Positions 24,700 through 36,469 of a stretch of DNA of 64,000 bases are shown piece by piece; within the stretch, counting starts at the first letter, position 1; each line of letters starts with the position of its first letter. The notes under the pieces are model-generated. The model saw only the letters and a program-made list of their open reading frames with translations, searched no databases and was not told the DNA's origin. The position numbers were made by a program, and so were the translations under genes. Source of the DNA: Vespula vulgaris (taxonomy: Eukaryota > Arthropoda > Insecta > Hymenoptera > Vespidae); the NCBI RefSeq assembly GCF_905475345.1, contig NC_066605.1, forward strand, positions 3,869,501-3,933,500, given 5' to 3'.

Positions 24700-25050
24700 G
24701 CATCTCCAGTTACGACTTTAATTCCGAAAGCGTTAATTCAGACAGTTTTTTTGCTGTCTCTAAAACAGATCGCGCTTTCCTACGTAAACACGACACGAGA
24801 ATTATCATCTTCGCCGGCTCATTCCAGCAGTTTGTTTTCGTGACAAACTCGAAATGAGCTAAAAACTCCCTAAAATGTTCCGTTCCATTGTAATTATCCG
24901 ATTTCGCTGAACATCCCAATCCTACTACCGAATATATCCGATCGAATTTACTGGCTTTACATTTTGACCTAAATTCATCCTTGGATCTAACGCACGATTT
25001 GATTTCGCTAAAGAATTTTCTAAATTTCCTATATCCATTTGCATTGAATT
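24700..25050 (-). pseudogene. gypsy gag relic
   Basis: The frame 24,710-24,919 reads YNGTEHFREFLAHFEFVTK, then WNEPAKMIILVSCLRRKAR and SVLETAKKLSELTLSELKS. This is the capsid wording typical of insect gypsy Gag: a substrate-like YxG/FxxFxxxFE opening, a W-x3-K motif and the LRGxA block (here LRRKA). The frame is open for about 70 codons but lacks N-terminus and zinc knuckle. A diverged copy is at 19,480-19,700 in the deleted derivative, and a scrap lies near 30,640. It would form the RNA-packaging particle. Confidence 0.75.
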
Positions 25051-25168
25051 CAAAGTGTTGGCTTGACCAAAAAATCCTCTCTAGCCAAATTATTTATACT
25101 TATCCGGAACGTTTCTTATTTCAGGGTACCGAGACGAGCCTCTGTCTGCACAACGTGTTCGTCATTCG

Positions 25169-25169
<1 letters not shown>

Positions 25170-25203
<34 letters not shown>
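25170..25203. repeat. (TC)n microsatellite inside the gypsy leader
   Basis: Pure TC run; on the element's own strand it is GA-rich. With the pyrimidine-rich tract to 25,320 it produces several artefactual Ser/Leu- and Arg/Glu-rich frames on both strands. Confidence 0.9.
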
Positions 25204-25207
<4 letters not shown>

Positions 25208-25639
25208 CGAGTTTCTTCTGTTGTTGCTTGAGTTCTTTTGGAACATCTTGGACAAGAAGAATAAAGAGTCGTTTTCCTTCTCTCTCTCTCTTCTTCTTCT
25301 TCTTCCGCTTATTGTCCATCTTGTCTCCTCTGCGAAGCAACGTCTCTGTAATAGAATCAAAACCCAGAAGAGCTTCGTAAACTTCGTGAAAAACAAATTT
25401 TAACGTTGGACAAGAAAGAACTCATTTACAATATACGAATTTACGAACTTTCCCAAGGACATATTAATATTACGACACACTACTCGTGGACACTCAGTCG
25501 TGAAAAGAACTTTATAACGAATTAAAATAAAGTACAATTAGGTTAGAATGTATAAAGATATAAAAGATTATTGTTAGCATGCGATAAATACGAAAAAAAG
25601 AACAAAGTTACGAGAATCAAGACAACGCTGATAGTAATT

Positions 25640-26245
25640 ACTGATACTCCCGAACTTTTCAAAATTTTGAAAAATGAATATTAGGACCTTTAGTCGGAAG
25701 ATATGTACTCACTTTTCAAGACTCGCTGACAAAGTATAAAACAGCTAGAGTGCTGAAAAAACAATATTAGCAAAAAGGTTAGCAAGAAGGTTAGCAATAA
25801 AATCATTTATTTTTTCGGGATATTTCATTTATTTACGGGATACCCAAAACGGTACTATTAGACTAAGCAACGAATTTTTTGAATGAAGTATTTAAGGAGA
25901 TCTGAAATCTATTCAACATAAAGAAAATTCGCTTACCATCCTCAATTCAACGAGGGTTTGGAAAAATCTCACGGAACGCTAGCTGAATATTCAAAAAATT
26001 CTATACCAGAAGACAAGAGGGATTGAGATGAGTGGTTACCATACGCAATGTTTACGTATAACATTTTATTTAACAGATTATGTCTCTCAGCTGAAAGAAA
26101 AATTAATACTGACAGATAGTGAGAAAAAGCTAATTCACAAAAAAGAATGGAAGTTAAAGAGGAACGTGATAGTACTTCTAGTAATAAAAGATACTGGTCG
26201 GATTTTACTGTACGGTCTCATTATACACTAAGGAAGATCTGTTAA
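25640..26245 (+). pseudogene. Gypsy integrase fragment (plus strand, second foreign family)
   Basis: Reading across frameshifts: an integrase core with a PKTVLLD-like block and TNFLNEVFKEI (25,845-25,905, second catalytic D in LLD), then NEGLEKSHGTLAEY (catalytic E), IPEDKRDWDEWLPYAMFTYN and, after a deletion, YVSQLKEKLILTDSEKK. This is the wording of the SNGGLERSHxTLxEYLR...WDEWLPYAMFxYN stretch in a gypsy lineage distinct from the provirus next door and from the 14.5 kb fragment. The frame 26,028-26,231 is its tail. The rest of pol is absent. Confidence 0.8.
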
Positions 26246-26329
26246 GCTAACTCTTTAAGTGGAGTGAGCCTTTTGCGATTCGATCTCGGAAGTCAGAAGT
26301 AAAATTATTGCCCGATATCGCAAAATAAT

Positions 26330-26333
<4 letters not shown>

Positions 26334-26369
<36 letters not shown>
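26334..26369. repeat. (TA)n microsatellite
   Basis: Perfect TA run. Confidence 0.95.
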
Positions 26370-26372
<3 letters not shown>

Positions 26373-26399
26373 ATTAAGCCTTATATTATTTATTAGAGT

Positions 26400-27300
26400 T
26401 CAACGGAAAGAGGAAAGCATTATTGAACGGACAATCGGGCACTGTTTTTCCCCCTTCGTATCTCGAGATTGCAGACTGAATTTTTTCCATGTATGTGGTT
26501 ATTTCGTCCAGCACCTGTGTTGGATATTTAGAGGTATATTTTCTAATAAAATTGTTTCCCTTAACAAGATTGAATATTTTTATCCCATTAATGCTTCGTC
26601 AATAAAATACGGTTCAATTATTTGATTACCGTATATAGCACCATACGATCTTATGTGAACACTCCATTGTTGCTGATTCTTAAATTTTCTAAGCCTATAA
26701 GGATTATCTTGTGTCCAGTAATGTATATTTTATAAATTAACTTGTCCACGTTTGCTAGCTTCATCCGTAAATAAAACATTTTGTAAAAATGAATTGTCAT
26801 TAACCATTTAATACAAAAGCCACTGACAAACTGTATACGATTATCAAAATCTGTCCAATTTCTGACGAAGTGATACGCAATATGGATGAAACTTATTCGT
26901 ATAAAGAATTCTTTTTTGGCTAATTCCACAATTTTGTACAATTTGTCGTGTCCTATTATTAGAATTGTGTGTTACCGTTTCTGATACAACAATAGTATTA
27001 CCTGCGTTGGTAATAGTTTTGTTATGTTTACGTTTAATAACGTTAAAACTTCCAATTTTTGGAAATTGATAACAAAGCCTTTGAAACATATACTATGACG
27101 GTTGATTTTAATTAGGATATTTTTCGGCATAAGCAATATTGATTCTTGTTGCATTTGTAATGTACGCACCATAAACTAAAATCATATCCAACTTTTCTCT
27201 ATTATTAAATTTTATTTTACACCTCTTTCTCTTGTCAATACCTTCGATAATGAAATAATAAAAAATCATGGAAATCGTAAATGATATTATTGAAGTAAGA
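26400..27300 (-). pseudogene. DUF4817 mariner-like DDE transposase
   Basis: Cut-and-paste transposase relic. The N-terminal helix-turn-helix region is read at 27,108-27,240 (KLDMILVYGAYITNATR then YAEKYPN). It continues at 26,972-27,089 with FQRLCYQFPKIGSFNV, then NTIVVSETVTHN, TRQIVQNCGISQKRIL and KFHPYCVSL. The core follows (26,651-26,900: NRIQFVSGF, a degraded LFTDE region, then RLRKFKNQQQWSVHIRSYGA in frame shifts) and ends near 26,420 with YEGGKTVPDCPFN. Order and spacing match the IS630/Tc1/mariner transposases with an N-terminal DUF4817 domain that are common in ants and bees. Several frameshifts kill it. Terminal repeats were not found. Confidence 0.75.
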
Positions 27301-27379
27301 ACACGTGATATATTATTGAACATTATCGGATAAATAGCATCGTCTTCGCGAATTACTCGATATAAATCTTTCAATGCGA

Positions 27380-27955
27380 TCTCATGTAACTTAAATTTTC
27401 ATTAATGTTTTGTTAATTAATAGCTTGAGGACAAACGATGTTTAATATTGTTTTACTTTTAATAGTTTAATACTTTTATACTCTTTCAAACTGGTCCAAA
27501 AAAGTAGGATATTGCATTCAAAAAATAAAATTGATCTTCAAATCTCCTACATGCCTCCACTTATAAAAAAGTTATATATACCACATAATGTCATTCTTGA
27601 TATCATATAATTTCTGTAGAAATAATTTTTTGTACAACATATAATTTAGAAGCTATTCGAGGTGATCGAGTCAAGTGCTTCATTCTGTACATAAATAATT
27701 CTTGTGTTAATTATTATTATCCTCTATGTTAATAAAATATTCTATAAATTGTAGAAATGATTTAGCAAGACGGAAATCAACTAAATTCTATTTTAAAACC
27801 AAAATCTGTTGAACAACAGGGAAATGATAGGTATTAATCGCTAAGATTAAATATTAGTACTTCTCTGTTATGAGGAAGTACATGAAAGTGTTTTAACAAA
27901 TTTTCTTTTCCGTATGTCATTTTTTTAACTCATATATTATCTACAAAAAAAAAAA
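27380..27955. other. AT-rich DNA, no gene recognised
   Basis: No element boundary or motif is seen between the transposase start and the piggyBac fragment. Confidence 0.5.
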
Positions 27956-27959
27956 ACAA

Positions 27960-28255
27960 TGTAGGAAACAGAGTCATCCTGAATGTAGGATAGGAATAGT
28001 CGAATCATTATTAAAAAATATACCGTTACCAGGCTATTTAACGGAGGTATACCACTAAGACCGCACACGCAACATTGGGATCATTTTCTAGAACATATAC
28101 ACTTCACACCATCGAAACAAAAGCTACCAAGTAAAGAGAATATATATAAAAAATAAAAAACGTAATGAAACGATGTGGTAGTCCAAAAAATGTCGAGTTA
28201 CATTACATGTACCACGTTGTTTCGAAAGATATCATTTCGAAAGAAGATTATTAAT
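27960..28255 (+). pseudogene. piggyBac transposase C-terminal fragment
   Basis: Translation in shifting frames gives HPECRIGIVESLLKNIPLPGY, then THTQHWDHFLEHIHFTPSK, then RVTLHVPRCFERYHFER. This is the tail of piggyBac-superfamily transposases: the conserved HFLExIPPTxxK block followed by the Cys-rich zinc-binding region ending in VPLCxxPCFxxYH. The DDD catalytic core is absent. A second piggyBac fragment is on the opposite strand at 30.1-30.5 kb, with a Tc1 relic between them. Confidence 0.7.
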
Positions 28256-28897
28256 TATCTGCGAATTTTTTTAATTGCGACCCGCACCGACGGAACTTTA
28301 ATCATAGAACAAGAAGTTAATGTTTTCGTTTTTCCCATCATAAATTAAAAAGTTTCCTTTTTTTTTTAATATATTCATGAGGCTTTCTAAGTTTTTGATA
28401 TTTTTAATTTTGCATTTTTAGCATTCGTGTCAGGTTAATTACTGTTTTAACGTCGCCATTGCGTCCTTCGGTATGAATCTTGATTCTTCCAACTAATTTT
28501 TTGTGAAAATTTTCTGTTTAATAGTACTTTCGATTTATATTCCTCTTTTTCTTCTTTGAATACTCCTTCCTCGTTATTTTTCAGGGAGTGTTTCTTCTCT
28601 TTTTGTTTCGTCGGACTTCAGAGACTTCAAATTGTACGCAATAAACATGAGAAATTTAAGGGTCATCGCTTTAAAACGAAAAAAACGTTGTTTGTATATA
28701 GCTCTCGAGATCAGAACGCTAATAATAAAATATAAACAATTTACAGTAGAATATGCGATGATACTTGATACTAGTGCGTATATTGGCTTTGAATGGGAAA
28801 TATTCTTTTACCTCCACATTTAGATTAGAAATGGTAAAAGAAATTAATCAAGTTGTATTCATAAGGCAAATTCGTAAGTTCGTTGTTATTAGCGAAA

Positions 28898-29965
28898 ATG
28901 GAACGCAAAGATAGAACTACTTCGTTTCACGTACGCTAATTTGTGATTTTCTATGAAGAAGAGGGAAAATCATACCGAAAAATTATTAAACATAAATACA
29001 ATAGCGAACATTATAAAACAATATATCGCTGAAGATAGAATAAAGTTTATTTCGCAGAAAGAATTCTATCAAAACGTATAAGAAGTATATAAAACTTCTT
29101 GATGTCGCGACAAACGTAAGATTATCAGGATAATAAAAAAGATCCTGGTTTGAGTGCTCTCAAGTTGACCTTAGAGTTATTTCAAGAAATAAGAAAAAAA
29201 GTACATCCTGACACGGTTCACAGAGCACTACAAGAACAATTGATTCAATGCTAGAGTTACCTGCAAAATGCCTGCATATAAGTGTATAAGTGAGAAAATG
29301 AGAATTATTTTCGTCAAGAAATATGTTTGCAAAAAAGAGGCATGATGGAAAGACTTGATATTTGTGAACGAAAATAAATTTAACATTTTTAGAAGTAATG
29401 GACGCAAAATGGTATAACGTAAGGTCAATGAAAAATTTTAATTTAAAAATCTAAAGCTAACCACGAAACACGGTAGCGGATCTGTAATGGTTTGGGGCTG
29501 TATTTCAACCGTAAGAGTGAGCGAAATAGTTTTTATTGAAGACATTTTAGATAAAAACAAATATTTAAACCTTTTAAAAAATAATTTGATAAAAAGTATT
29601 ACACAGATGAACATTCGTGACAGTTAAAAATTTTATCAGAGCAATGATCTTAAACATAAATTTTTTTTTCAAGGATACTTACTATATAATTGTTCAAAAG
29701 TTTTGTATCAAAGTTTTGCATCCTTCACCATGCTTAGACCCGATTGAAAATCTATGGTATGAGTTAGATCGTAATATAAGAAAAATATCGATAAAATAAG
29801 AAGAAGAATTAAAAGTATGTTTAAGAAAGGAGTTAACAGGCGTATTGCAGCAAATTATTTAAAGAAAATTATTTTCAACGTGCCAAACGATTGCGACGTT
29901 ATTAAACGAACTGGGAATCCAACCAAATATTAAAATTCTTATAATTTTGTTTATTTTTATTAACA
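28898..29965 (+). pseudogene. Tc1-like transposase (DD34E type), decayed
   Basis: Begins at an ATG near 28,899 (MERKDRTTSFHVR) followed by EEEGKSYRKI of the first helix-turn-helix, DPGLSALKLTLELFQE (29,139-29,190), KKVHPDTVHRALQEQ, KLTTKHGSGSVMVWGCIS (29,456-29,510), LNLLKNNLIKS and PCLDPIENLWYELDRNIRK near the end, which carries the final catalytic E. The tail GNPTKY-like block is visible at 29,918. It is the same family as the complete element at 35.2-36.5 kb (shared NNLIKS, VMVWGC, IEDIL). No terminal inverted repeats were found, so this copy is truncated at both ends. Confidence 0.85.
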
Positions 29966-30059
29966 TTTTACTGACCAGTAGCTGTTGAAGATCCTATGCA
30001 CTTTCCGATGCTCAATCAACTTATACATTGCTGACACCAACTCTGTTTATACATTCGCG

Positions 30060-30500
30060 GGCATATATGCGTTTTTTCTTACATCTACAGAAATGATATA
30101 TCATACTTTCTAAAAATACGTATTATACTGTTCACTTTCTATATTGTTCTAATATTGTTGTTTTTGTGGTTTTTTTACTTCGACCACACTGGTCACTATA
30201 TCTGTAAGTTTACGTTTTCCAAAATTTGATAGTCTTCCTAAATGATATAATCTGGATATTTTCCATATGAGCTCAGAAGTATTTATTGTACTAGATAAAT
30301 CTTTATTATTTTCTTTAGGTTCATAATCTTCTATCCACGAAATTGCCACTGTGTGCAGGAAATTTTTATATGTAATCTTTTTTCCATTCAGAATTGCATA
30401 TGCTTTAAATGAATTTAAAAGTGCAAAGTAAACAAAAAACAACTCGTTCAATCCATTTTTTGTCTTCCTAAAAATTGAATAATATGATAGATACTGATAG
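30060..30500 (-). pseudogene. piggyBac transposase C-terminal fragment
   Basis: The frame 30,149-30,490 contains KTKNGLNELFFVYFALLNSF, AYAILNGKKITYKNFLHTVA and a charged linker to LGRLSNFGKRKLTDIV and VKKPQKQQY. This follows the piggyBac pattern of a helix that ends ALVNSFxLYK, KKxTxxxFxxxLA, then LxGRHFP before the Cys-rich tail. The reading frame is open for about 110 codons, better preserved than most relics here. The first 20 codons of the open frame (to 30,568) come from adjoining gypsy DNA. Confidence 0.7.
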
Positions 30501-30880
30501 GTAATTTTTTTGCCATACAAACTTACAACCCTGAGACAAATGCTATTGCCAAGTAAGCAAAACCCCACTTAGGTTTACTTCTACGTACTAAATTTTAAGT
30601 GTTAACGGTAAGAGTTAACGGCTTCGTCAATTCACTCCAGCAATTGGCCTTCGTGGCGAAATCGAACTGAACTAAAAAGGAACTGACAAAGATAATTCGA
30701 GCCATCGAGTAACCAAGAAATCGTCTCTAGCCGGGTTCCTAATACTTATTCGACTTGCTAACTTCCGAAATGAGCTTCGAACTGCACATTCCGGTTATCG
30801 TTCCGTTTCTCCCACGTCGAGCTGCAGCCAAAGCTCCTAGACGAGAACGAGGAGCTGTAACTCTGTTGCTCCTCCATCCT
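30500..30880 (-). mobile_element. gypsy fragment (post-integrase scrap joined to leader/gag)
   Basis: At 30,505-30,575 the block ctgagacaaatgctattgccaagtaagcaaaacccc matches 15,722-15,765 and 21,470-21,505. At 30,620-30,880 the sequence matches the gag start and leader (cactccagcaattggccttcgtggcgaaatcgaa; gtctctagccgggttcctaatacttattc; cattccggttatcgttcc) seen at 19.5-19.8 and 24.8-25.1 kb. An internally rearranged copy of the mdg1/412-like element. The minus frame 30,758-31,057 is a by-product. Confidence 0.65.
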
Positions 30881-33200
30881 TCGCCTATTGATTTTTACGC
30901 TCCTCCGTGAAATTATCTCTCCATAACTTTGTAACTTTTTAACATTATAATTTTTCTTGCATTGTTGCAGCTTTGTACACCCTATATGACATTTCACTAA
31001 TATCTCCATGTATTTTAAATATTTTTCTTTGTCTTTAGAATATTGGATGAAAATCAATTAACGTTATCGCCTATTGTTACTGATGTTTCTAACTCAAAAA
31101 CGCTATATTATAGTTCGTTAATATATGAAATAATATCAATTTATATGATATCAATACTAGGCTACGTGTTCGATGTTATTCAACGTATTTTGTACTTGTA
31201 CAATATGCATGTTGCCATTTTAGCGTTGTAAAGTACGAATTTAATTTAAAAATGATATTCGTTTGTATCTGTATAGTTATATCATATATTTTAACGACAT
31301 TTTTAAACATATTGTTTACAGGCTACAGTTATATCAACCATTTCGAGATATTCAGAAAGGCTTGATTTAATAAAATCGAAGAGAATTCAGTTGTATAGTT
31401 GACACAATAAAGCGTTTTATAGGAACCATAAAGTCTAAAAAAGTATTTATATTAGTGCAGTCAGAACGAGCAGAAAATCTAACTTCTAATATATTCTTTT
31501 ATTATATTTTATAATAACTAATTTTTTTTTCGTTCGTGGTTGGTTTATATAATTAACAATTTTTCCCACATAATTTACTTAACTGCAGTTTATATTATCA
31601 TGGTAGTTATTATCACCTACCTCCATAAGTAAAAAATTATAGCAAGACAATGCCCTTGCAATAATAATTGCGTATAGAATTATTTGCAATTACGTCAAAT
31701 TTCTCAATTCTTTTTAAATAAACTTTTTGAAAATTATAAATTATAATCATCACTACTTATCAGAAAATGCTAAGTTTTGCTAAATTTTACGTAATTTTTT
31801 TTTCTTTCAGAAAAAAAAAATAAATTAGATCAAAGATTGCTATATTACTATGATTTTCTTTGCATATTTATTAAAAAGCATTTAAGATATTTTATTTTAC
31901 AATTATTACATTACTATATATCTAATTTGTTTTCAGATGTTTCAATTGTTTATAGCCTTGAATAATACATACGAAATAACCAAACGAGACTGCTACATTG
32001 TTAACACTATATTTGGTACTTATATTAACTTTTATATGAAATTTTTACTGAGATAAATATCTATAAATTGCTGATAATTAATGCATCATGTTAACAGCAA
32101 ATTTAATATTTGAGTTATTGCAGAAAGTATTTTTTTTTGCTACAATATATTATACTTTTCTTTAAGGCCAAAATATTTGAAAAAGAGAATATAAAATATA
32201 TTACTACGTATTGAAGATTTCATTTCTTTCAAAAGACTCTCTCATTTGTATTAAATATGTAGATAATAAACACAGATGTACACGATGTATCAAAAAAATG
32301 AATTTTTTATATTATCATCGTTACTACATCCTTATCAAAGTTCGAGCGATCATTCTTTTCTTTTTTGTATGGTAACGTATTATCTATGAGTGTGCATCAA
32401 GTAAACGTTTTTGTCTTTAATGTATATATTATGGTAATGTATTTAACGTGGGCGTTTTGTAAAATGACTGGACATTGTATAGAATGCCCAATTTTTTGGG
32501 CAGTGTGTATAATGGGTAAATATTTCACAAATGGCTCGGATATGATGCCCATGGTTCGTTGGACAATGTGTTGAATCCATAGTTGACATTCTTCTATCTT
32601 CGTCTCTCATCACTGTATTCTACCTATAACTGACATTCTTTTACCTGCATCTGTTATCACTTGTCTCTGTCCTCTCAGTTATGTTTTATTTTATTTACCA
32701 CAACTAATGACATATTTTTTCTGTATTCGAATTTAAAATTATATTATATTTTGTTATTTTTCATGACCATGACGTAAATGAAAACGTTTCATCAGTATTC
32801 CTACTAAAGCAGTTGACGGCGTATATTTAGAGGAAGACTTGACAACTGATGACTCAGAATGACTCATCGATCCAATATCGCATAGTGCTAAGAGAAATGA
32901 CGGAATTCAAAGGACTATTTGGAACTAGCATTAACAACTGATGATTTAGAATGATCTATTTATCCAACATCGCATCGTACTGAGAAAAGTGAGACACGAA
33001 ACTATACAATTGTTCAACTGACATAAGAAGGAGCTAAATCAAAGTCGCTGACTTTCGTCCGTTTGGAATCCATTCAAAACAATACAAAAAGGGCACATAT
33101 ATTATTTTTTTATTATATTTATTATTATTTTTATCATTTAATATTTATTTTCTCCTAATTAATGCATGTGTGAATAGAAACTGTTAAATTTTAGCATGTC
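30881..33200. other. No gene recognised; imperfect tandem repeat at 32,815-33,000
   Basis: AT-rich DNA with scattered short frames, none with a motif. Near 32,825-33,000 a unit of about 93 bp (acaactgatgactcagaatg ... atcgatccaatatcgcat) is repeated once with divergence. A shorter imperfect duplication, ttgacattcttctatcttcgtct / ctgacattcttttacctgcatct, lies at 32,580-32,660. Confidence 0.55.
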
Positions 33201-33279
33201 AGCTGTAAAAGAAAAAAACTTGTGGCCACCATGAGATGTCCTTCGCCCCGAAACAGAATAACTTTCATTTTAAATATTT

Positions 33280-34885
33280 TTCGAAACGAGCCACAGTTTA
33301 GAGTTACAGAGACTAGATTTTTGCTACGCGTATTCAGGTAATATTCCCGTAGTTTTTATAAGGAACAGAAGAAACACCTGCAAAACTCTTTTTGTTCATC
33401 TTGATAACCAAAAAATTGTTATCAGTCCTTCCAAATGTATTCTAGGGAGAAAGTGGTAAAATTTCTTGGCTGTACAGTTAACGAGTTATATATAACCGTT
33501 AGTGAAATGCATCGAGATCGTGGCGAAGTTTCCACTTCCAGTAAAAGTATGGAGTTGTGAGAATTTTTACGGATGTTGATTTTTATCTACAATTCGAGAG
33601 CCAGTGCTGTGGAGTTCCAGACCTCGCTTAACAATCTGCTGTGAGGATCTAAACAGAAAATTCAGCGATTTGTTGACGGATATCACAAGAAAAACTTTTG
33701 GTGGAAAAATGGGTACGCCAGAGTTATAATGCTAGCTCATTCAATTTCAGAAGCATTCCTTGCCATAACGGTAACGACACTATAACCATTATGACGCCTC
33801 CGATTTCGTTATAACTCTCTTCGCAACTCTCCAGCAACGGGTGGATAAAATATGGTAACTTTTGGCCTTTTTAACGATATCATTTACTTAAGTATAAGAG
33901 TATGTACAACGTAAGTACAGCGCTTATCACCGCGAGTTACTTGATGCTTTGGTTACGGTCAAAAGATTACATAGAAGAGCGACCATCCGTAATTTATACT
34001 GATCTTTAATCTATGCTTTCCATCAAAGGTCGGATAAATACACGTCAAGACAATTCCGCTATTTAGATTTTATTGGTAACAAATACACCTTATCGAACAG
34101 GACAATATGGTGGCCAACACACTTTCACACATTGAGCAATGTCGGCTACAAAAAATTAACAATGTCACAGAAGACAAATGCAGAATTAACACGTATACTT
34201 AAAACAAACAATGCATTACTGCGGCTAAAAAAAGATGTTTCCCGGCGTCAAACTTTGAAATTTTCTGCGATATACCAAACGATGTACCAAAACGACCTGA
34301 CTCTTCGTTACGATAGATTCAAAATGACAAATTTTCGATGTTCTTAATGGCCTCAATCATTCAGACAAGAGAACTACAGTCACAATAATAAAGCAAGTTT
34401 TTGTTTAGCCAGAAATTAACAAAGATGTTCGAAAATAAGCATAGGTTTGTATATCATGCAAGAAAGCAGAAATTTCACGCCATGTTTCTTCACCAATCGG
34501 TGAATTCATTGGCAACAGTGATTAGATCATAATCATGTCGATATAATCGAGTCATTAGCGATTTTGGAAAATTGTCTGCAGTATAGTTCTTGGTCACTTC
34601 ATTAGGTAACCAGAGACTTCTTCAGTCGCTGATATTTCTGCCGAAATCGTGACCAAAACGTACCTGATTGGTTGAATAGCTAGATATAAAACATCGCCAA
34701 AAATTACAAGAAATCAAGACCGACAATTCGAGACATATGTGTTTAAAAAACAAAGGTCCGTACGAAGTAGTAAGTAGGGAGAATAGGACATTCACAAGAT
34801 GAACGGAAGAGCAACGTGAGAGAGTAACGTCAATCGACAGAGTCAAGTCAGTTTATATGCTTGCCAATAATGTAATACCTGATAA
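33280..34885 (+). pseudogene. gypsy pol relic: RT end, RNase H, integrase (plus strand)
   Basis: Reading order on plus: RT end LDFCYAYSGNI (33,316-33,345), where the catalytic Y-I-D-D is now Y-S-G-N, then NQKIVISPSKCILG. RNase H: LQQRVDKIW-stop-LLAF (about 33,835), RKYSAYHRELLDALVTVKRL (about 33,910) and RQFRYLDFIGNKYTL (34,050). Spacer frame 34,132-34,347. Integrase: SCKKAEISRHVSSPIGEF (34,455), DHNHVDII, then SVADISAEIV and ITRNQDRQFE, where the second catalytic D has become N. The C-terminal end is GPYEVVSRENRTF (34,757) and SIDRVKSVYML (34,833). A third gypsy lineage in the window, decayed and without LTRs. Confidence 0.85.
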
Positions 34886-35170
34886 CAAAACGACACAAAC
34901 GAGTTTAACGTCACCCATAAACTCTCCACATTACTAACTTCAACTCGAACACTGACGTATATCATAGATATTATATATATAGATGATTCTCAATAAGGTC
35001 AGGTAGCAAGCATGCTTACCGGACCATCTACACTTTAGGGATTTAACGCTATACAGTGCCCAAGGGGAGGGATATAAATCTATAAGTCTTAGATCTATAA
35101 GGACGCTGCTAAAGTAGGGTAAATAAACGATGAACAGTACAATATATATATTTACAATAAATAGTCTATA
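34886..35170. other. Probable 3' flank of the gypsy pol relic
   Basis: Contains ccaaggggagggatataaat and gtaagcatgcttaccgg-like inverted bases after the pol end. This could be the polypurine tract/LTR region of that element, but no repeat partner exists in the window to prove it. Confidence 0.3.
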
Positions 35171-35174
35171 TATA

Positions 35175-36469
35175 CAGTGACTCGCTTTAATATTCAGACA
35201 TCACTAATTTCCGACTATGACTGTTATATACATCTATTTATAGTTAAGTTAAGGAATTCACGTGTTTCTATCAAAAAGTACGCTTTTTCTAGTTTTTAGA
35301 AACGTAAGTATTACTTATTTAATTAACATAATTATCTATATAATATAACAAACATGGGCTATCTATATAATATAACAAATGGGCATCCAAAGCTACTTAA
35401 TATTCACGTAAAATTATCAGGAAAATAGAACAAGATCCTGCATTGAGCGTTCCAAAATTGATCGCAGATTTATTTGACGAAACAGCAAAAAAGTTCATAC
35501 AGATATGGTTCATAGAACATCGAAGGAATATATATATATATATATATATAATGGTAGAGTTGCTCGTAAAAAGCCATTTATAAGCGACAAGAATCGAAAG
35601 GTAAGAATTATGTTTGCCAAAGAGTATATTTGTAAAAATAAGACATGGTGGAATGATGTAATATTTGCTGATGAGAGATAATTCAATGTTTTTGGAAGCA
35701 ATGGATGTAAAATAGTATGGCGTAAAGTCAATGAAGAATTAAAGTTAAAAATCTAAAACCAACCATAAAATAGGGTGGCGGTTCCGCGATGGTTTGAGGT
35801 TGTATATTAGCTGCAGGTGTGGGCGAATTAATTTTCATTGAAGACATTTTAAATAAATATTTTCATATTTTAAAAAATAATTTGATAAAAAGTGCAACAC
35901 AAATGAACATTCACAACATTTTGAAATTTTATCAAGGCAACGACCCTAAACACTATTTCACAATCACCTAACTTAAACCCTATTGAAAATTTGGGGTAAA
36001 AATGGGATGAATTAGACCGTAAGATACGAAAAACACCAATAACATTAGAAAAAGAGCATTAACATTAAAAAAACGTTTGATAGAAGAATGGAAACGTATT
36101 TCAACCAATTATATACAAAAAATTATTGTGAATTTTTATTAGCATATGTTATTAAATAAAAGGGAAATCCAACTAAATATTAACATTTTTATAAGTTTGT
36201 TTAATTTTGTTAATAATGTGTATAAAAATATTATTCTCTTAGATGTCCGAATATTTTTGCGACGCTAGAATTAAGCATTATTTTGTTTATGTTATATTAT
36301 ACAGACAATTATGTTAATAAAATAAATAATATCTACATTTCTAAAAACTAGAAAAAATATACTCTTTGATAAAAAAACGTAAATTCCTTGACTCAACTAA
36401 AAATCTAACTATGTATACAACAATCATATTCAGAAATTAGTAATGTTCGAATATTAAAGCGAGTCACTG
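35175..36469 (+). mobile_element. Complete Tc1-like transposon with long inverted repeats
   Basis: Left end TA-CAGTGACTCGCTTTAATATT (TA at 35,173-35,174); right end, read on minus, TA-CAGTGACTCGCTTTAATATT (TA at 36,470-36,471). The inverted repeats continue, with substitutions, for about 200 bp (shared blocks AGTTAAG/AGTTGAG, CTAGTTTTTAGAAA, TAACATAATT). The transposase is on the plus strand: DPALSVPKLIADLFDE (35,430), a (TA)n expansion at 35,528-35,551, RKPLISDKNR-like then FADER-stop-FNVFGSNG (first D), VGELIFIEDILN, ATQMNIHNILKFYQGNDPKH (second D), a deletion, and LNPIENLG (E). Long-TIR Tc1 elements of this layout are known in insects. The gene is dead, but ends and target TA are intact. 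Confidence 0.85.

Larger units (their letters stand above)
20417..25470 (-). mobile_element. mdg1/412-like Ty3/gypsy provirus relic
   Basis: The fullest retroelement in the gypsy nest. Order on the minus strand: remnant of 5' LTR (25,395-25,470, recognisable by aaattttaacgttggacaag), GA-rich leader (25,060-25,390), gag, protease, RT, RNase H, integrase, a post-integrase region (21,225-21,665), 3' untranslated block (20,660-21,200) and 3' LTR (20,417-20,652). Every domain is broken by stops or frameshifts. The 5' end is cut by unrelated DNA at about 25,475. The order and wording fit the mdg1/412 side of insect gypsy elements; lineage placement is by recognition only. Confidence 0.8.

Noticed and set aside
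25116..25403. Arg/Glu-rich and Ser/Leu-rich frames on both strands
   Set aside because: Products of the (TC)n tract and pyrimidine-rich gypsy leader.
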